The notes beneath the pieces were generated by a model. The model did not search any database, was not told the DNA's origin, and worked only from the letters and a program-made list of their open reading frames with translations. From NCBI GenBank assembly GCA_002334915.1, contig DDCQ01000046.1:14484-39176 (forward strand): a DNA stretch of 24,693 bases, read 5' to 3'. Each line of letters opens with the position of its first letter. The first letter of the stretch is position 1. The translations under genes and the position numbers were made by a program. This stretch comes from Porticoccaceae bacterium UBA2002. Its GTDB lineage: Bacteria > Pseudomonadota > Gammaproteobacteria > Pseudomonadales > Porticoccaceae. Below are positions 1 to 8,933 of the stretch, one piece after another.

Positions 1-91
1 AGCTGAAGCTCCTGCAGCTGAGGCTCCTGAAGCGCCAGCAGCAGCTGAAGCTCCGGCGGAAGATGCTCCCAAGGAGGCGGCAGCGGAATAA
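1..91 (+). CDS. rpsB: 30S ribosomal protein S2, C-terminal end (partial)
   Basis: Only the last 29 codons are in the window; the frame begins at base 2 and ends at TAA 89-91. The visible residues are a low-complexity tail made almost entirely of Ala, Glu and Pro, in repeats such as AEAPAAEAPEAP, ending in KEAAAE. Nothing of the folded S2 domain is seen. The assignment therefore rests on position: rpsB directly precedes tsf in nearly all bacteria, with a terminator-like hairpin between them as here. S2 is a small-subunit protein, and Ala/Glu-rich C-terminal tails on it are known in gammaproteobacteria. A longer-than-E. coli tail is likely but its full length cannot be judged. The gene product name is an inference from context. 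Confidence 0.85.
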   Translation, partial: AEAPAAEAPEAPAAAEAPAEDAPKEAAAE

Positions 92-130
92 TTCCGACTG
101 CAGCCGAATAGGGCATAGCACTGGTAATAA

Positions 131-160
131 GAAAAAAGGGGGCCACTGCCCCCTTTTTTC
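131..160 (+). terminator. Hairpin terminator/attenuator between rpsB and tsf
   Basis: A perfect 13-bp inverted repeat: GAAAAAAGGGGGC (131-143) pairs with GCCCCCTTTTTTC (148-160) around the 4-base loop CACT. The C5/T6 right arm gives a GC-rich stem base followed by a run of U in the RNA, the classic intrinsic terminator form; the A-run on the left makes it potentially bidirectional. It lies 40 bases after the rpsB stop and 31 bases before the tsf ATG. Partial read-through would set the S2 to EF-Ts ratio; I infer attenuation because no clear promoter is visible between the hairpin and tsf. Confidence 0.85.
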
Positions 161-191
161 CAACTGATTAAATGTTTTAGAGAGGAATACA

Positions 192-1055
192 ATGTCACAG
201 GTAACAGCATCTTTAGTGAAGGAGCTGCGAGATCGCACTGGTTTAGGCATGATGGAGTGCAAGAGAGCACTGACTGAAGCCGGCGCCGATATTGATAAGG
301 CGATTGAAGAATTGCGCAAGTCCAGCGGCATGAAGGCAGCTAAAAAAGCGGGCCGAACTGCAGCAGACGGAATCGTACTGTTTAAAACTGACGGTTCTTA
401 CGGAATGGTTTTAGAGGTCAACAGCGAGACAGATTTTGCCGCTCGCGATGAGGGCTTTCAGGGCTTCGCAACCTCAGTATTGGATGCTGGCTTTGCCGCT
501 AAACAAACCGATGTGGCGGCTCTGATGGCTGATGGCCTGGAGTCGGCTCGAGAAGCTCTGGTGCAGAAGATTGGTGAAAATATCTCTGCTCGCCGTGCCG
601 GCAGTATCGAAGCCCCGGTGGTCGGTGGCTATGTACACAGCAACAATCGAATTGCGGTTATTGTTGGTCTTTCAGGCGGCAGTGAAGAGCTGGCCAAAGA
701 TGTGGCCATGCATGTTGCAGCGGTTAATCCGGCAGTAGTAAGCTCTGATCAAATGCCAGAAGATGTTATAGCTGCAGAAAAAGAAATTTTTGCTGCCCAG
801 GCTCGCGAGAGCGGTAAGCCTGAAGAAATTATTGAAAAGATGATCGGTGGTCGCGTCAATAAGTTTTTGAAAGAGAGCAGCTTGGTTGACCAGCCGTTTG
901 TCAAAGATCCTGACACCACTGTCGGCAAGCTGGTAGCTGCTGGCGGCGCTGAGGTTATCTCTTTTGTTCGCTTTGAAGTGGGCGAGGGAATTGATGTCGA
1001 CGAAGTCGATTTTGCTGCAGAAGTAGCCGCTCAGGTTGCAGGTGCCAGTGAATAA
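192..1055 (+). CDS. tsf: Translation elongation factor Ts
   Basis: Guanine-nucleotide exchange factor that releases GDP from EF-Tu in the cytoplasm. The 287-aa product matches the usual gammaproteobacterial length (about 283). The N-terminal UBA-like helical domain is seen in residues 1-55 ([20 protein letters not shown]). The TDFV-type EF-Tu contact motif appears as TDFA at residues 80-83, within [12 protein letters not shown]; the final V to A is a mild change. The core and C-terminal subdomains follow, ending in [19 protein letters not shown]. The start is ATG at 192 behind AGAGGA (about 180-185). The gene follows the rpsB hairpin and is 16 bases ahead of pyrH, so it probably heads the tsf-pyrH-frr transcript by read-through. 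Identity is secure. Confidence 0.98.
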   Translation: MSQVTASLVKELRDRTGLGMMECKRALTEAGADIDKAIEELRKSSGMKAAKKAGRTAADGIVLFKTDGSYGMVLEVNSETDFAARDEGFQGFATSVLDAGFAAKQTDVAALMADGLESAREALVQKIGENISARRAGSIEAPVVGGYVHSNNRIAVIVGLSGGSEELAKDVAMHVAAVNPAVVSSDQMPEDVIAAEKEIFAAQARESGKPEEIIEKMIGGRVNKFLKESSLVDQPFVKDPDTTVGKLVAAGGAEVISFVRFEVGEGIDVDEVDFAAEVAAQVAGASE

Positions 1056-1071
1056 ATAGATAGGAGCAGTT

Positions 1072-1803
1072 ATGCCAACCGCCGGTAGAGAGAAAAAGTA
1101 CAAACGTATCCTTCTCAAGCTCAGTGGTGAGGAGCTTATGGGTGAAGAGGGCTTTGGGATTGATCCCAGTGTTCTCGACCGTATGGCGCTGGAGATTGGT
1201 CAGCTGGTAGGCATTGGCGTGCAGGTTGGCCTGGTTATCGGCGGTGGTAATCTGTTCCGCGGTGCTGCGCTGAATGCAGCGGGCATGGATCGAGTGACTG
1301 GCGACCATATGGGTATGCTGGCCACTGTGATGAATGCGCTGGCTATGCGCGACGCCCTGGAACGTACAAATATCTCCTCCCATGTTATGTCAGCTATTCC
1401 TATGAGCGGTGTGGTCGAGCATTATGACCGACGCCGCGCTATCCGCTATATTAAAGATGGTGATGTGGTTATCTTCTCGGCGGGTACAGGTAATCCATTT
1501 TTTACCACTGATTCAGCGGCCTGCCTGCGCGGTATTGAGATTGATGCCGATGTGGTGTTGAAGGCTACCAAGGTAGATGGGGTGTACAGTGCAGATCCAA
1601 TGCTTGATTCCAACGCTGAGCTCTACGATCATCTAACCTATGATCAGGTGCTGGACAAAAAGCTTGGGGTGATGGATTTGACTGCAATATGTCTCTGTCG
1701 AGAGCATAATATGCCGCTAAGGGTTTTCCGTATGGCTAAACCCGGCGCTTTACTTAACCTGATAGTTGGTGGTGCCGAGGGTACCCTGATAGAAGAGGGA
1801 TAA
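1072..1803 (+). CDS. pyrH: UMP kinase
   Basis: Phosphorylates UMP to UDP with ATP in pyrimidine nucleotide synthesis; the bacterial enzyme is a hexamer of the amino acid kinase family. The 243-aa product shows the family signatures in order: KLSGEEL near residue 16, the glycine-rich GGGNLFRGA near 57, [17 protein letters not shown] near 80, the phosphate-binding [13 protein letters not shown] near 140, and [12 protein letters not shown] near 165. Length equals the family norm (about 240). The ATG at 1072 has TAGGAG about 6 bases upstream. It lies between tsf and frr, the standard order. Feedback control by UTP and GTP is known for the family but is not visible here. Confidence 0.98.
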   Translation: MPTAGREKKYKRILLKLSGEELMGEEGFGIDPSVLDRMALEIGQLVGIGVQVGLVIGGGNLFRGAALNAAGMDRVTGDHMGMLATVMNALAMRDALERTNISSHVMSAIPMSGVVEHYDRRRAIRYIKDGDVVIFSAGTGNPFFTTDSAACLRGIEIDADVVLKATKVDGVYSADPMLDSNAELYDHLTYDQVLDKKLGVMDLTAICLCREHNMPLRVFRMAKPGALLNLIVGGAEGTLIEEG

Positions 1804-1812
1804 GGGGTTAAT

Positions 1813-2370
1813 ATGATTGAAGAATTAAAGCAAGATGCTGAAGAACGCATGTCTAAGGCGCTGGATGCGCTGGGCAATGCCTTTAACAAAATCCGTACCG
1901 GCAGGGCGCATCCGAGTATTCTCGATGGCCTTTCTGTGGACTATTACGGTGTGGATACTCCACTGAGTCAGGCTGCATCTATAGCTATAGAAGATGCGCG
2001 CACGCTGTCGGTTACACCCTGGGAAAAGTCCCTGGTACCGGAGATTGAGAAGGCCATTATGAAGTCTGACCTGGGTTTAAATCCCTCGACTGCAGGTGCC
2101 GTTATTCGGGTGCCTCTGCCGGCGCTGACTGAAGAGACGCGCAAGCATTATGGCAAGCAGGCCAAGGCTGAAGCTGAGGGAGCACGTATTTCAATTCGCA
2201 ATGTTCGTCGCGATGTGATCTCTGATATTAGAGAGCTGCAAAAAGCCAAAGATATCAGTGAAGACGAAGAACGCAGAGCTCAGGATGATGTGCAAAAGAT
2301 TACCGACCGCTTTATAGCGAACGTTGAAGAGGCCCTGCTGGCCAAAGAAAAGGACTTGATGGAGATTTAA
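1813..2370 (+). CDS. frr: Ribosome recycling factor
   Basis: Works with EF-G to split the post-termination ribosome complex. The 185-aa length is exactly the family size. Seen: the first long helix with [22 protein letters not shown] (the conserved RTGRA region), the small beta domain with [19 protein letters not shown], then the closing helices with [21 protein letters not shown]. The start ATG at 1813 is 9 bases after the pyrH stop and has AAGGGG just upstream. It sits in the expected pyrH-frr-uppS order. No oddities. Confidence 0.98.
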   Translation: MIEELKQDAEERMSKALDALGNAFNKIRTGRAHPSILDGLSVDYYGVDTPLSQAASIAIEDARTLSVTPWEKSLVPEIEKAIMKSDLGLNPSTAGAVIRVPLPALTEETRKHYGKQAKAEAEGARISIRNVRRDVISDIRELQKAKDISEDEERRAQDDVQKITDRFIANVEEALLAKEKDLMEI

Positions 2371-2389
2371 TCTCCCCAGGCTGAACATT

Positions 2390-3163
2390 ATGGCTGATCC
2401 AGTTTCCATAGTATCTCCCCATCCTCTGAAGCATGTTGCCATTATTATGGATGGCAATAATCGCTGGGCAAAACAGCGTGGCCTGGGTGGTATCACTGGT
2501 CACGAGGCCGGTGTTGAACGTATTCGTGGAATCCTTGAAGCCGCCCGCAGCAATGGCATAGATACAGTAACCCTGTTTGCTTTTAGCAGTGAAAACTGGC
2601 AGCGGCCGGAGCTGGAAGTGCGGGGCTTGATGTCTCTGTTCTCCTCGTACCTGAAAAAAGAGGCCAAGGCCTTGCGCGATGACGGGGTTCGCCTCAGGGT
2701 TATTGGCAGTCGCAGTCATTTTAGTGACCGGCTCAAGCGTCTGATTAGGGATACCGAGACTATGACGGCCAGTGGTGCCTTTACGCTCAACCTCTGCGTT
2801 GACTATGGCGGGCGCTGGGATATAGCTCGTACGGCTCAGACTCTTGCCTCTGAGGTGCAGATGGGCCGTCTGCGTTCCTCTGATATCGATGAAGAGGTAT
2901 TTAATACATATATGCAGCAGGGCGGCATTACAGACCCTGATCTCTGTATCCGCACGGCGGGTGAGCAGCGTATCAGCAACTTCCTGCTGTGGCAGCTCGC
3001 TTATACAGAGCTATATTTTGCTGAATGTTACTGGCCTGATTTTGATGCCAAAGCCCTGGAACTGGCAGCCGAAGAGTACTATTCGCGCCAGCGGCGCTTT
3101 GGTCTGCGCGACAATAGCGGCAATGCCTCTGAGCAGGATGCCGATGAAAGCGCCCATGCTTAA
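2390..3163 (+). CDS. uppS: Undecaprenyl diphosphate synthase (cis-prenyltransferase)
   Basis: Adds eight isopentenyl units to farnesyl-PP to make the C55 carrier lipid for peptidoglycan and O-antigen. The 257-aa product has the UppS signature HVAIIMDGNNRWAK with catalytic Asp21, then TLFAFSSENWQRP, the VDYGGRWDI region and the C-terminal substrate-binding block RTAGEQRISNFLLWQ (usually RTGGEQ or RTSGEQ; the Ala is a small variant). The start ATG at 2390 lies 19 bases after frr with no strong ribosome site. The 3' end overlaps cdsA by 8 bases if cdsA starts at 3156, which suggests translational coupling. Confidence 0.97.
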   Translation: MADPVSIVSPHPLKHVAIIMDGNNRWAKQRGLGGITGHEAGVERIRGILEAARSNGIDTVTLFAFSSENWQRPELEVRGLMSLFSSYLKKEAKALRDDGVRLRVIGSRSHFSDRLKRLIRDTETMTASGAFTLNLCVDYGGRWDIARTAQTLASEVQMGRLRSSDIDEEVFNTYMQQGGITDPDLCIRTAGEQRISNFLLWQLAYTELYFAECYWPDFDAKALELAAEEYYSRQRRFGLRDNSGNASEQDADESAHA

Positions 3164-3983
3164 ACAGCGGGTGTTTACTGCGCTTGCGATGGTTGGAGTC
3201 TTTCTGGGCATGCTGGTCTATCTCTCGCCTATGATGTTCTCTCTGATGCTGATACTGCTGGTAATGGTAGCGGGCTGGGAGTGGTGTCACCTGATTAAAA
3301 TCAGCTCCAAATCTGGCATTGCAGCTTATCTGGGGCTGCTTTTTCTTTCGCTTATGGTCTGTAGCAGCGCTCTGGGGCTGTATTCAACCTTTGATTTTGA
3401 ACTGGGTCGACAGATCAGTCTGATCGCTGTGGGCCTCTGGGCAATTATATTTCTGTGGATTCAAGGCTACCCCTCAAGCGCAATTCTGTGGTCGCCCAAA
3501 CCAGTTCTGGGCCTGATTGGCCTGCTTTTACTGATTGCTACCTGGGTAGCTGTAGCCTCTATACTGCATGGGAACCTTGGTGCCTGGCTGCTACTGATGG
3601 CCATTGCGGTGGTAGCGCTGGCGGATATCGGTGGTTATATTGCGGGCAATTTACTGGGCAAACACAAACTGGCGCCTGTAGTCAGTCCGGGGAAGACCTG
3701 GGAGGGATTTTTTGGCGGGCTGGTATTGCAGCTACCCTTGATTGCAGGTCTGGTATGGTTTCTGCCAGACACAGAGATAAAAAGCTGGTTTATTCTCATT
3801 ATTCCGGTTGCCCTGTATTCAGTGCTTGGCGACCTGTTCGAGAGCATGATCAAACGCCACAGTGGCGTTAAGGACAGCAGTCAGCTGTTGCCAGGGCATG
3901 GCGGTGTGCTCGATCGTATCGATGGCATTATGGCGGGCATGCCACTGTTTGCTCTGCTGCTCAGCCAATTAAGTTTGCGTTAA
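3156..3983 (+). CDS. cdsA: Phosphatidate cytidylyltransferase (CDP-diglyceride synthase)
   Basis: Inner-membrane enzyme that makes CDP-diacylglycerol from phosphatidate and CTP, the branch point of phospholipid synthesis. From ATG 3156 it is 275 aa (E. coli about 285) and starts MLKQRVFTAL, like other proteobacterial CdsA. Many hydrophobic segments are present, and the family signature occurs near the C-terminus: SMIKRHSGVKDSSQLLPGHGG followed by VLDRIDG. The frame stays open well upstream inside uppS, but that part reads as nonsense. Two other in-frame ATGs, 3144 and 3138, are close; 3144 has AGGA 5 bases upstream and so a better ribosome site, which would add MKAP. The start is uncertain by 4-6 residues; function is secure. 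Confidence 0.96.
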   Translation: MLKQRVFTALAMVGVFLGMLVYLSPMMFSLMLILLVMVAGWEWCHLIKISSKSGIAAYLGLLFLSLMVCSSALGLYSTFDFELGRQISLIAVGLWAIIFLWIQGYPSSAILWSPKPVLGLIGLLLLIATWVAVASILHGNLGAWLLLMAIAVVALADIGGYIAGNLLGKHKLAPVVSPGKTWEGFFGGLVLQLPLIAGLVWFLPDTEIKSWFILIIPVALYSVLGDLFESMIKRHSGVKDSSQLLPGHGGVLDRIDGIMAGMPLFALLLSQLSLR

Positions 3984-3986
3984 TTT

Positions 3987-5165
3987 ATGCAAGCCATCAC
4001 TCTGCTAGGTGCGACAGGTTCCATTGGTGAAAGTACCCTGGACGTAATCGCTCGGCACCCGGATAGATACTCGGTGTTTGCCCTCACCGGAAATCAACAA
4101 ATTGAAAAGCTTGCCAGCCAGTGTCAGCGACACGGGGCTCAGTTTGCTGTGGTCAATGATGCTGCAGGTGCGGCTCAGCTGCAGAAAATGCTGGATGCCA
4201 CAGGCTGCAAAACTGAAGTGCTCTATGGGGTAGAGGCCCTCTGCCAGGTAGCCAGTGCTGTTCAGGTGGATACAGTAATGGCGGCTATTGTTGGCGCTGC
4301 GGGCCTGGTGCCGACCATGGCGGCAGTAAAGACAGGTAAAAAGATACTTCTGGCCAATAAAGAATCACTGGTTATGGCTGGCGATCTATTTATGCGCGCA
4401 GTCGCAGCCTCTGGCTCTGTGCTGTTGCCGATTGATAGCGAGCACAATGCCATTTTCCAATGTCTGCCCGCTGGCTATGAGCAGTCTGAGATGTCAGGTG
4501 TCAGCAAATTGCTGCTGTCGGCTTCAGGTGGACCCTTTCGCGGCTGGTCCACTGAGCAGATGACTGAGATCACCCCAGAACAGGCCTGTGCCCATCCCAA
4601 CTGGAGTATGGGGCGCAAAATCTCAGTGGATTCGGCCACGCTAATGAATAAAGGGCTGGAATTAATTGAAGCCTGCTGGCTGTTCGATGTCAGCCCGAGG
4701 CAAATTGAGGTGGTGGTGCACCCGCAGAGTGTTATACACAGTCTGGTACAGTACAGGGATGGCTCTGTATTAGCGCAGCTGGGAAATCCGGATATGCGTA
4801 CACCCATTGCTCACGCCCTGGCCTGGCCCGAACGTATTGAGTCTGGAGTGGCGGATTTAGATCTGTTTGAGGTGGCTCGATTAGACTTTGAACGGCCAGA
4901 TTTGCAAAGTTTTCCCTGCTTGCAGCTGGCTTGTGTCGCCGCCGCTGCTGGTGGTGATGGGCCGGCCATTCTCAATGCAGCCAATGAAGTTGCCGTGCAG
5001 GCTTTTCTGGATAAGCGCATAGGCTTTACTCAAATTCCTCAGGTCGCAGATAATACGCTGTCTGCGCTAGATATTTCTGAACCAGACTCTCTGGATGGAG
5101 TCCAAGAGTCCGATAAAAAAGCGCGCTATCACAGTGCTAACTATATTTCGCAGATTGAGCTTTAG
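3987..5165 (+). CDS. dxr: 1-deoxy-D-xylulose 5-phosphate reductoisomerase
   Basis: Converts DXP to 2-C-methyl-D-erythritol 4-phosphate with NADPH, the committed step of the MEP isoprenoid pathway, which feeds UppS upstream. The 392-aa product (family about 390-400) opens with the NADPH-binding [16 protein letters not shown]. It has [10 protein letters not shown], the metal/substrate-binding [20 protein letters not shown], and [31 protein letters not shown] (given here in pieces: the HPNWSMG phosphate loop and the NKGLE metal ligand). The start is 3 bases after the cdsA stop and the gene lacks an obvious Shine-Dalgarno, so coupled translation is likely. rseP begins 3 bases after its end. Confidence 0.98.
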   Translation: MQAITLLGATGSIGESTLDVIARHPDRYSVFALTGNQQIEKLASQCQRHGAQFAVVNDAAGAAQLQKMLDATGCKTEVLYGVEALCQVASAVQVDTVMAAIVGAAGLVPTMAAVKTGKKILLANKESLVMAGDLFMRAVAASGSVLLPIDSEHNAIFQCLPAGYEQSEMSGVSKLLLSASGGPFRGWSTEQMTEITPEQACAHPNWSMGRKISVDSATLMNKGLELIEACWLFDVSPRQIEVVVHPQSVIHSLVQYRDGSVLAQLGNPDMRTPIAHALAWPERIESGVADLDLFEVARLDFERPDLQSFPCLQLACVAAAAGGDGPAILNAANEVAVQAFLDKRIGFTQIPQVADNTLSALDISEPDSLDGVQESDKKARYHSANYISQIEL

Positions 5166-5168
5166 TTT

Positions 5169-6527
5169 ATGGATTTACTGCAAACGATTTTTTACTTCTT
5201 TTTGGCCCTTGGCTTGGTGGTGACCATACATGAGTTTGGTCATTTTTGGGTGGCCCGTCGCTGCGGTGTCAAGGTGGAGCGTTTCTCCATCGGCTTTGGC
5301 AAGTCTCTTTTTACCTGGCGAGACAGGCACAATACCGAATTTGTGTTTGCGCTACTGCCTCTGGGTGGCTATGTAAAGATGGTCGATGAGCGCGAAGGCA
5401 ATGTGGATCCTGCGGACCTGGCTTTTTCTTTTAATCGCAAGACTGTATGGCAGAGAATGGCCGTGGTGGTCGCTGGCCCTGTCGCCAATTTCCTGCTGGC
5501 GATAGCCTTTTTTGCGATAATTTTCACTGGTGGTGAGCGTGGTCTGGCACCTGTGGTGGGCGAGGTTGAAGAGGGCTCTATTGCCAGCCTGTCGGGCTTT
5601 GAACCCGGCATGGAGATTCTAGCGGTCAATGGGGTTGCCACCAATACCTGGACTTCTGTGTCCCGTCAGTTGCTGGATTTTATAGGCACAACTGGAGAAA
5701 TCCCCTTTACTGTGCGCTATGGGGACTCAAATCTTAGATATGACCTTAATTTGCCTGTAGAGCGATGGCTGCGTGACGACGATCAGCCTGTGCCACTGCG
5801 TGATTTGGGCGTCAGCCCGCCGTTTGAGCTCAGCAGCCTGTCTCTGGCAGCTGTTTTCGAAGATGGCGCTGGTTATGCAGCGGGCCTGCAAGTAGATGAT
5901 CAGCTACAGTCAATTAATGGCCAGCCGATTACCAGTATCAATCGCTTTGTGGACAGCGTTGCCGGCAGTATCGACCGTGCTATTGTGCTGGAGGTTCTGC
6001 GTGGCTCTGAGCAGCTGATTTTTGAAATTCAGCCTCTGGTGGTAGATCACAATGGAGAGCAGGTGGGGAAGCTAGGCGTGCAGCTGGCTTCCCGGGGTCA
6101 GTATCCGCAGGAGCTTGTTCGCACCACTGAATACAGCCTGTTTGGGGCCCTGGCCCGCGGCGTTAAAGAGACTTTTGATACCAGCGTTTTTATTGTTAAA
6201 TCTATCGGCAAGTTGCTTGTCGGCGATTTATCGCCTAAGAATTTGAGTGGCCCCATTACCATTGCGCAGGTGGCAGGTGATAGTGGAAAGTCCGGAGTCG
6301 ACAATTTTATTCGTTTTGTCGCCATGTTCAGTATAATGCTCGGCGTTATGAACCTATTGCCCGTCCCGGTTTTGGATGGTGGTCATCTTATGTACTATAT
6401 AGTTGAGGTTATAAAAGGTTCTCCGGTTTCTGACCGGATCCAGATAATGGGTTATAAGGTAGGGCTTGCGCTGGTTATGAGTTTGATGGTCGTGGCCACC
6501 TACAACGATATAGCGCGGACATTTTGA
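5169..6527 (+). CDS. rseP: RIP zinc metalloprotease RseP (site-2 protease)
   Basis: Inner-membrane protease that makes the second cut in anti-sigma factor RseA, releasing sigma-E under envelope stress. The 452-aa product matches the E. coli length (450). The zinc motif HEFGH is at residues 21-25 in the first transmembrane helix, and the third zinc ligand is Asp403 in the LDGG motif of PVLDGGHL. A transmembrane segment at about 97-118 is followed by two periplasmic PDZ domains (about 125-215 and 220-305), each with a recognisable VxxGSIASLSGFEPGM or AAGLQVDDQL core. It is packed between dxr and bamA, linking stress sensing to outer-membrane assembly. Confidence 0.97.
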   Translation: MDLLQTIFYFFLALGLVVTIHEFGHFWVARRCGVKVERFSIGFGKSLFTWRDRHNTEFVFALLPLGGYVKMVDEREGNVDPADLAFSFNRKTVWQRMAVVVAGPVANFLLAIAFFAIIFTGGERGLAPVVGEVEEGSIASLSGFEPGMEILAVNGVATNTWTSVSRQLLDFIGTTGEIPFTVRYGDSNLRYDLNLPVERWLRDDDQPVPLRDLGVSPPFELSSLSLAAVFEDGAGYAAGLQVDDQLQSINGQPITSINRFVDSVAGSIDRAIVLEVLRGSEQLIFEIQPLVVDHNGEQVGKLGVQLASRGQYPQELVRTTEYSLFGALARGVKETFDTSVFIVKSIGKLLVGDLSPKNLSGPITIAQVAGDSGKSGVDNFIRFVAMFSIMLGVMNLLPVPVLDGGHLMYYIVEVIKGSPVSDRIQIMGYKVGLALVMSLMVVATYNDIARTF

Positions 6528-6564
6528 TCCGCACAATTTAAATTAAACGGGTTCTTTTTCTTAC

Positions 6565-8913
6565 ATGAAGCGACTTTTATCAGGCCTACTTTTAGTCCTA
6601 TGCTCCCTATCATTTTCGGCGAATGCCGAGGTTTTTCAGGTTTCTGATATTCGTATCGAGGGCCTGCAGCGAGTCTCTGCAGGCACAGTATTTGCCGCTC
6701 TGCCTATCAGCGCTGGGGATCTGGTTGATGAGCCCGCTATTCGCAATGCTACAAGATCATTATTTCGCACGGGCTATTTCTCCGATGTGGTTATGGCGCG
6801 AGAGAACGGTATTCTGGTGGTTGGTTTGGCCGAGCGACCAGCGGTTACCGAAATTAATTTAGACGGCAACAAAGCTATTGAAACTGACCAGCTGATCGAT
6901 GCACTGCGTGACAATGGCCTGGCCGAGGGGCAGATTTTCCGCCAGGTAATTCTCGAGGGCATGACTCAGGAACTGCAGCGGCAATATGTCTCTCAGGGTC
7001 GCTATGGTGCCCTGGTAAAGACCGAAGTTAAAACCTTGCCGCGCAACCGTGTAGCAGTAAATATAGACATTGAAGAGGGTGATGTCGCCAAGATCCGCCA
7101 TATCAATATTGTTGGCAATAATGATTTTAGCGAAGAGGAGCTGTTGGATACCTTTGAGCAGAACACCACTGGCTGGCTGTCATGGATTTCGAGCGATGAC
7201 AAATATAGCAGGGAAAAGCTATCTGGTGATCTGGAGACTCTGGAGACCTGGTATTTGGATCGCGGCTATCTGAAATTTGCTGTAGACAGTACTCAGGTTT
7301 CTATTAGCCCGGATAAAGAGTCGGTTTATATCACCATCAATATTGATGAGGGCGATGTCTATACCATTGGTTCTGTCGAGCTGTCCGGGGAGTTAAAAAT
7401 CCCCGAGAATCAGGTGCGGGCATTGATCATTATGCGAGAAGGCATGACTTTCTCGCAGACATTGATGACCACGTCCAGTGAATATATTACTCGCCGTCTG
7501 GGTAACGAAGGCTATACCTTTGCCGAGGTCAATGGCTATCCAGAGGTCAATGAAGAAGATAATACCGCGACCATTACCTTTGTGGTGACTCCAGGTATGC
7601 GCGCCTATGTGCGACGCATTGAGTTCCGCGGTAACACCAAAACCGCCGATGAGGTTCTGCGCCGAGAGATGCGTCAGATGGAGGGTGGCTCGGCTAACAA
7701 TGCTTTGATTGAGCACTCTAAGGTGCGTCTTGAGCGTCTTGGCTTCTTTAAAGAAGTCAATGTTGAAAACCTGCCTGTGGCTGGCACCAATGACCAGATC
7801 GACGTGGTCTATACGGTCGAGGAGCAGCCCTCGGGTTCTGTGGGTGCCAGTGTGGGTTATGCTCAGGGCACAGGATTAATTTTGGGCGGCAACCTCAGCG
7901 AGAACAATTTCCTGGGCACAGGTAAACAGGTCGGTGTAGGCATTAACCGCAGTACCTACCAGAGCTCACTGAACTTTAGTTTTTCCGAGCCTTACTTTAC
8001 TGTAGACGGGGTCAGTGTAGGTTATAACCTATATGCCAGAGAGACGGATTACGACCGCATCAATGTCGCCAGCTTCTCCACCAACACCTTTGGTGGGGGC
8101 GTGAACTGGAGTTACCCAATTTCTGATGTTCAGCGAATTGGCCTGGGGCTGGGTTATGAAAATCTTGACCTTAAGACGGGTTCATTTGCATCCAGGGAAA
8201 TCAGTGATTTTGTTAATGACAATGGCGATAACTTTGATGTTTTCAGCTTCAATATAAACTGGGTTAAGTCCACTTTAAACAGGGGTATCTTTGCAACCCG
8301 AGGTACCTCCCAGCGCCTTAGCATGGATTTGGCTCTGCCTGGTTCTGGGCTTGAGTACTATAAATTGAATTATAGCGGGCAGCATCTACGTGGCCTGACC
8401 AGATCCTTGACTCTAAAGTTAAGGGCGGACCTGGGTTATGGTGAGAGTTATGGAGATACCACTCAGCTACCTTTTTTCAAAAACTTCTATGGCGGTGGTT
8501 TTGGTTCGGTGCGAGGCTTTAAACGCAATACTCTGGGCCCTCAGGATACCCCCTGTAATCTTGCAGATCCCCCCTGTGTGACTAGTTTTATTGACGATCC
8601 AGATCCAATTGGCGGCAATGTACAGATAGAGCTTGGCGCGGAAGTTATCTTCCCGCTGCCATTCCTGAAAGATCAGCGCTCGGTCCAGTCATCATTATTT
8701 GTGGATGCGGGTAATATATTCAACACCAAGTGTGGTGAATCTCAGGTTAACTGTTTTAAACCTGATGCAGGAGAGCTGCGCTACGCTGTTGGCGTGGGTG
8801 CAACATGGTTGAGTGGCTTTGGTCCAATTACATTTAGTTTAGCCAAACCTCTTAACGGCAATGATCTTGATGAAACTGAAGTCTTTCAGTTCTCGCTGGG
8901 TAATCAATTTTAA
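6565..8913 (+). CDS. bamA: Outer membrane protein assembly factor BamA
   Basis: Core of the BAM complex that folds and inserts beta-barrel proteins into the outer membrane. The 782-aa product (E. coli 810) has a signal peptide ending at about residue 21 (SFSANA|EVF). Five POTRA domains follow across about 22-420, with typical starts such as VSDIRIEGLQRVS, VTEINLDGNKAIE, IRHINIVGNNDFS, IGSVELSGEL and VRRIEFRGNTKT. The 16-strand barrel carries the conserved loop-6 VRGF motif at 649-652 (Arg650) and ends with a C-terminal Phe in SLGNQF. Two CX6C pairs (Cys664/671 and Cys723/730) lie in predicted surface loops. No clear ribosome site precedes the ATG. I found no convincing sigma-E promoter. Confidence 0.98.
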   Translation: MKRLLSGLLLVLCSLSFSANAEVFQVSDIRIEGLQRVSAGTVFAALPISAGDLVDEPAIRNATRSLFRTGYFSDVVMARENGILVVGLAERPAVTEINLDGNKAIETDQLIDALRDNGLAEGQIFRQVILEGMTQELQRQYVSQGRYGALVKTEVKTLPRNRVAVNIDIEEGDVAKIRHINIVGNNDFSEEELLDTFEQNTTGWLSWISSDDKYSREKLSGDLETLETWYLDRGYLKFAVDSTQVSISPDKESVYITINIDEGDVYTIGSVELSGELKIPENQVRALIIMREGMTFSQTLMTTSSEYITRRLGNEGYTFAEVNGYPEVNEEDNTATITFVVTPGMRAYVRRIEFRGNTKTADEVLRREMRQMEGGSANNALIEHSKVRLERLGFFKEVNVENLPVAGTNDQIDVVYTVEEQPSGSVGASVGYAQGTGLILGGNLSENNFLGTGKQVGVGINRSTYQSSLNFSFSEPYFTVDGVSVGYNLYARETDYDRINVASFSTNTFGGGVNWSYPISDVQRIGLGLGYENLDLKTGSFASREISDFVNDNGDNFDVFSFNINWVKSTLNRGIFATRGTSQRLSMDLALPGSGLEYYKLNYSGQHLRGLTRSLTLKLRADLGYGESYGDTTQLPFFKNFYGGGFGSVRGFKRNTLGPQDTPCNLADPPCVTSFIDDPDPIGGNVQIELGAEVIFPLPFLKDQRSVQSSLFVDAGNIFNTKCGESQVNCFKPDAGELRYAVGVGATWLSGFGPITFSLAKPLNGNDLDETEVFQFSLGNQF

Positions 8914-8933
8914 TAATAGTAGGGAGAAGTATT

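Noticed and set aside
955..1383. Antisense frame over the tsf-pyrH junction
   Set aside because: Crosses two well-supported genes and encodes no recognisable protein.
2844..3155. Upstream extension of the cdsA reading frame by about 100 codons
   Set aside because: It lies inside uppS, reads as out-of-frame nonsense, and CdsA homologues begin MLKQR/MLKYR; the start is at 3156 or 3144.
6310..6564. Sigma-E promoter for bamA
   Set aside because: Expected from E. coli, but I found no convincing GAACTT-16/17-TCTGA; the closest (GAGGTT with TCTGA near 6429) has poor match and spacing.
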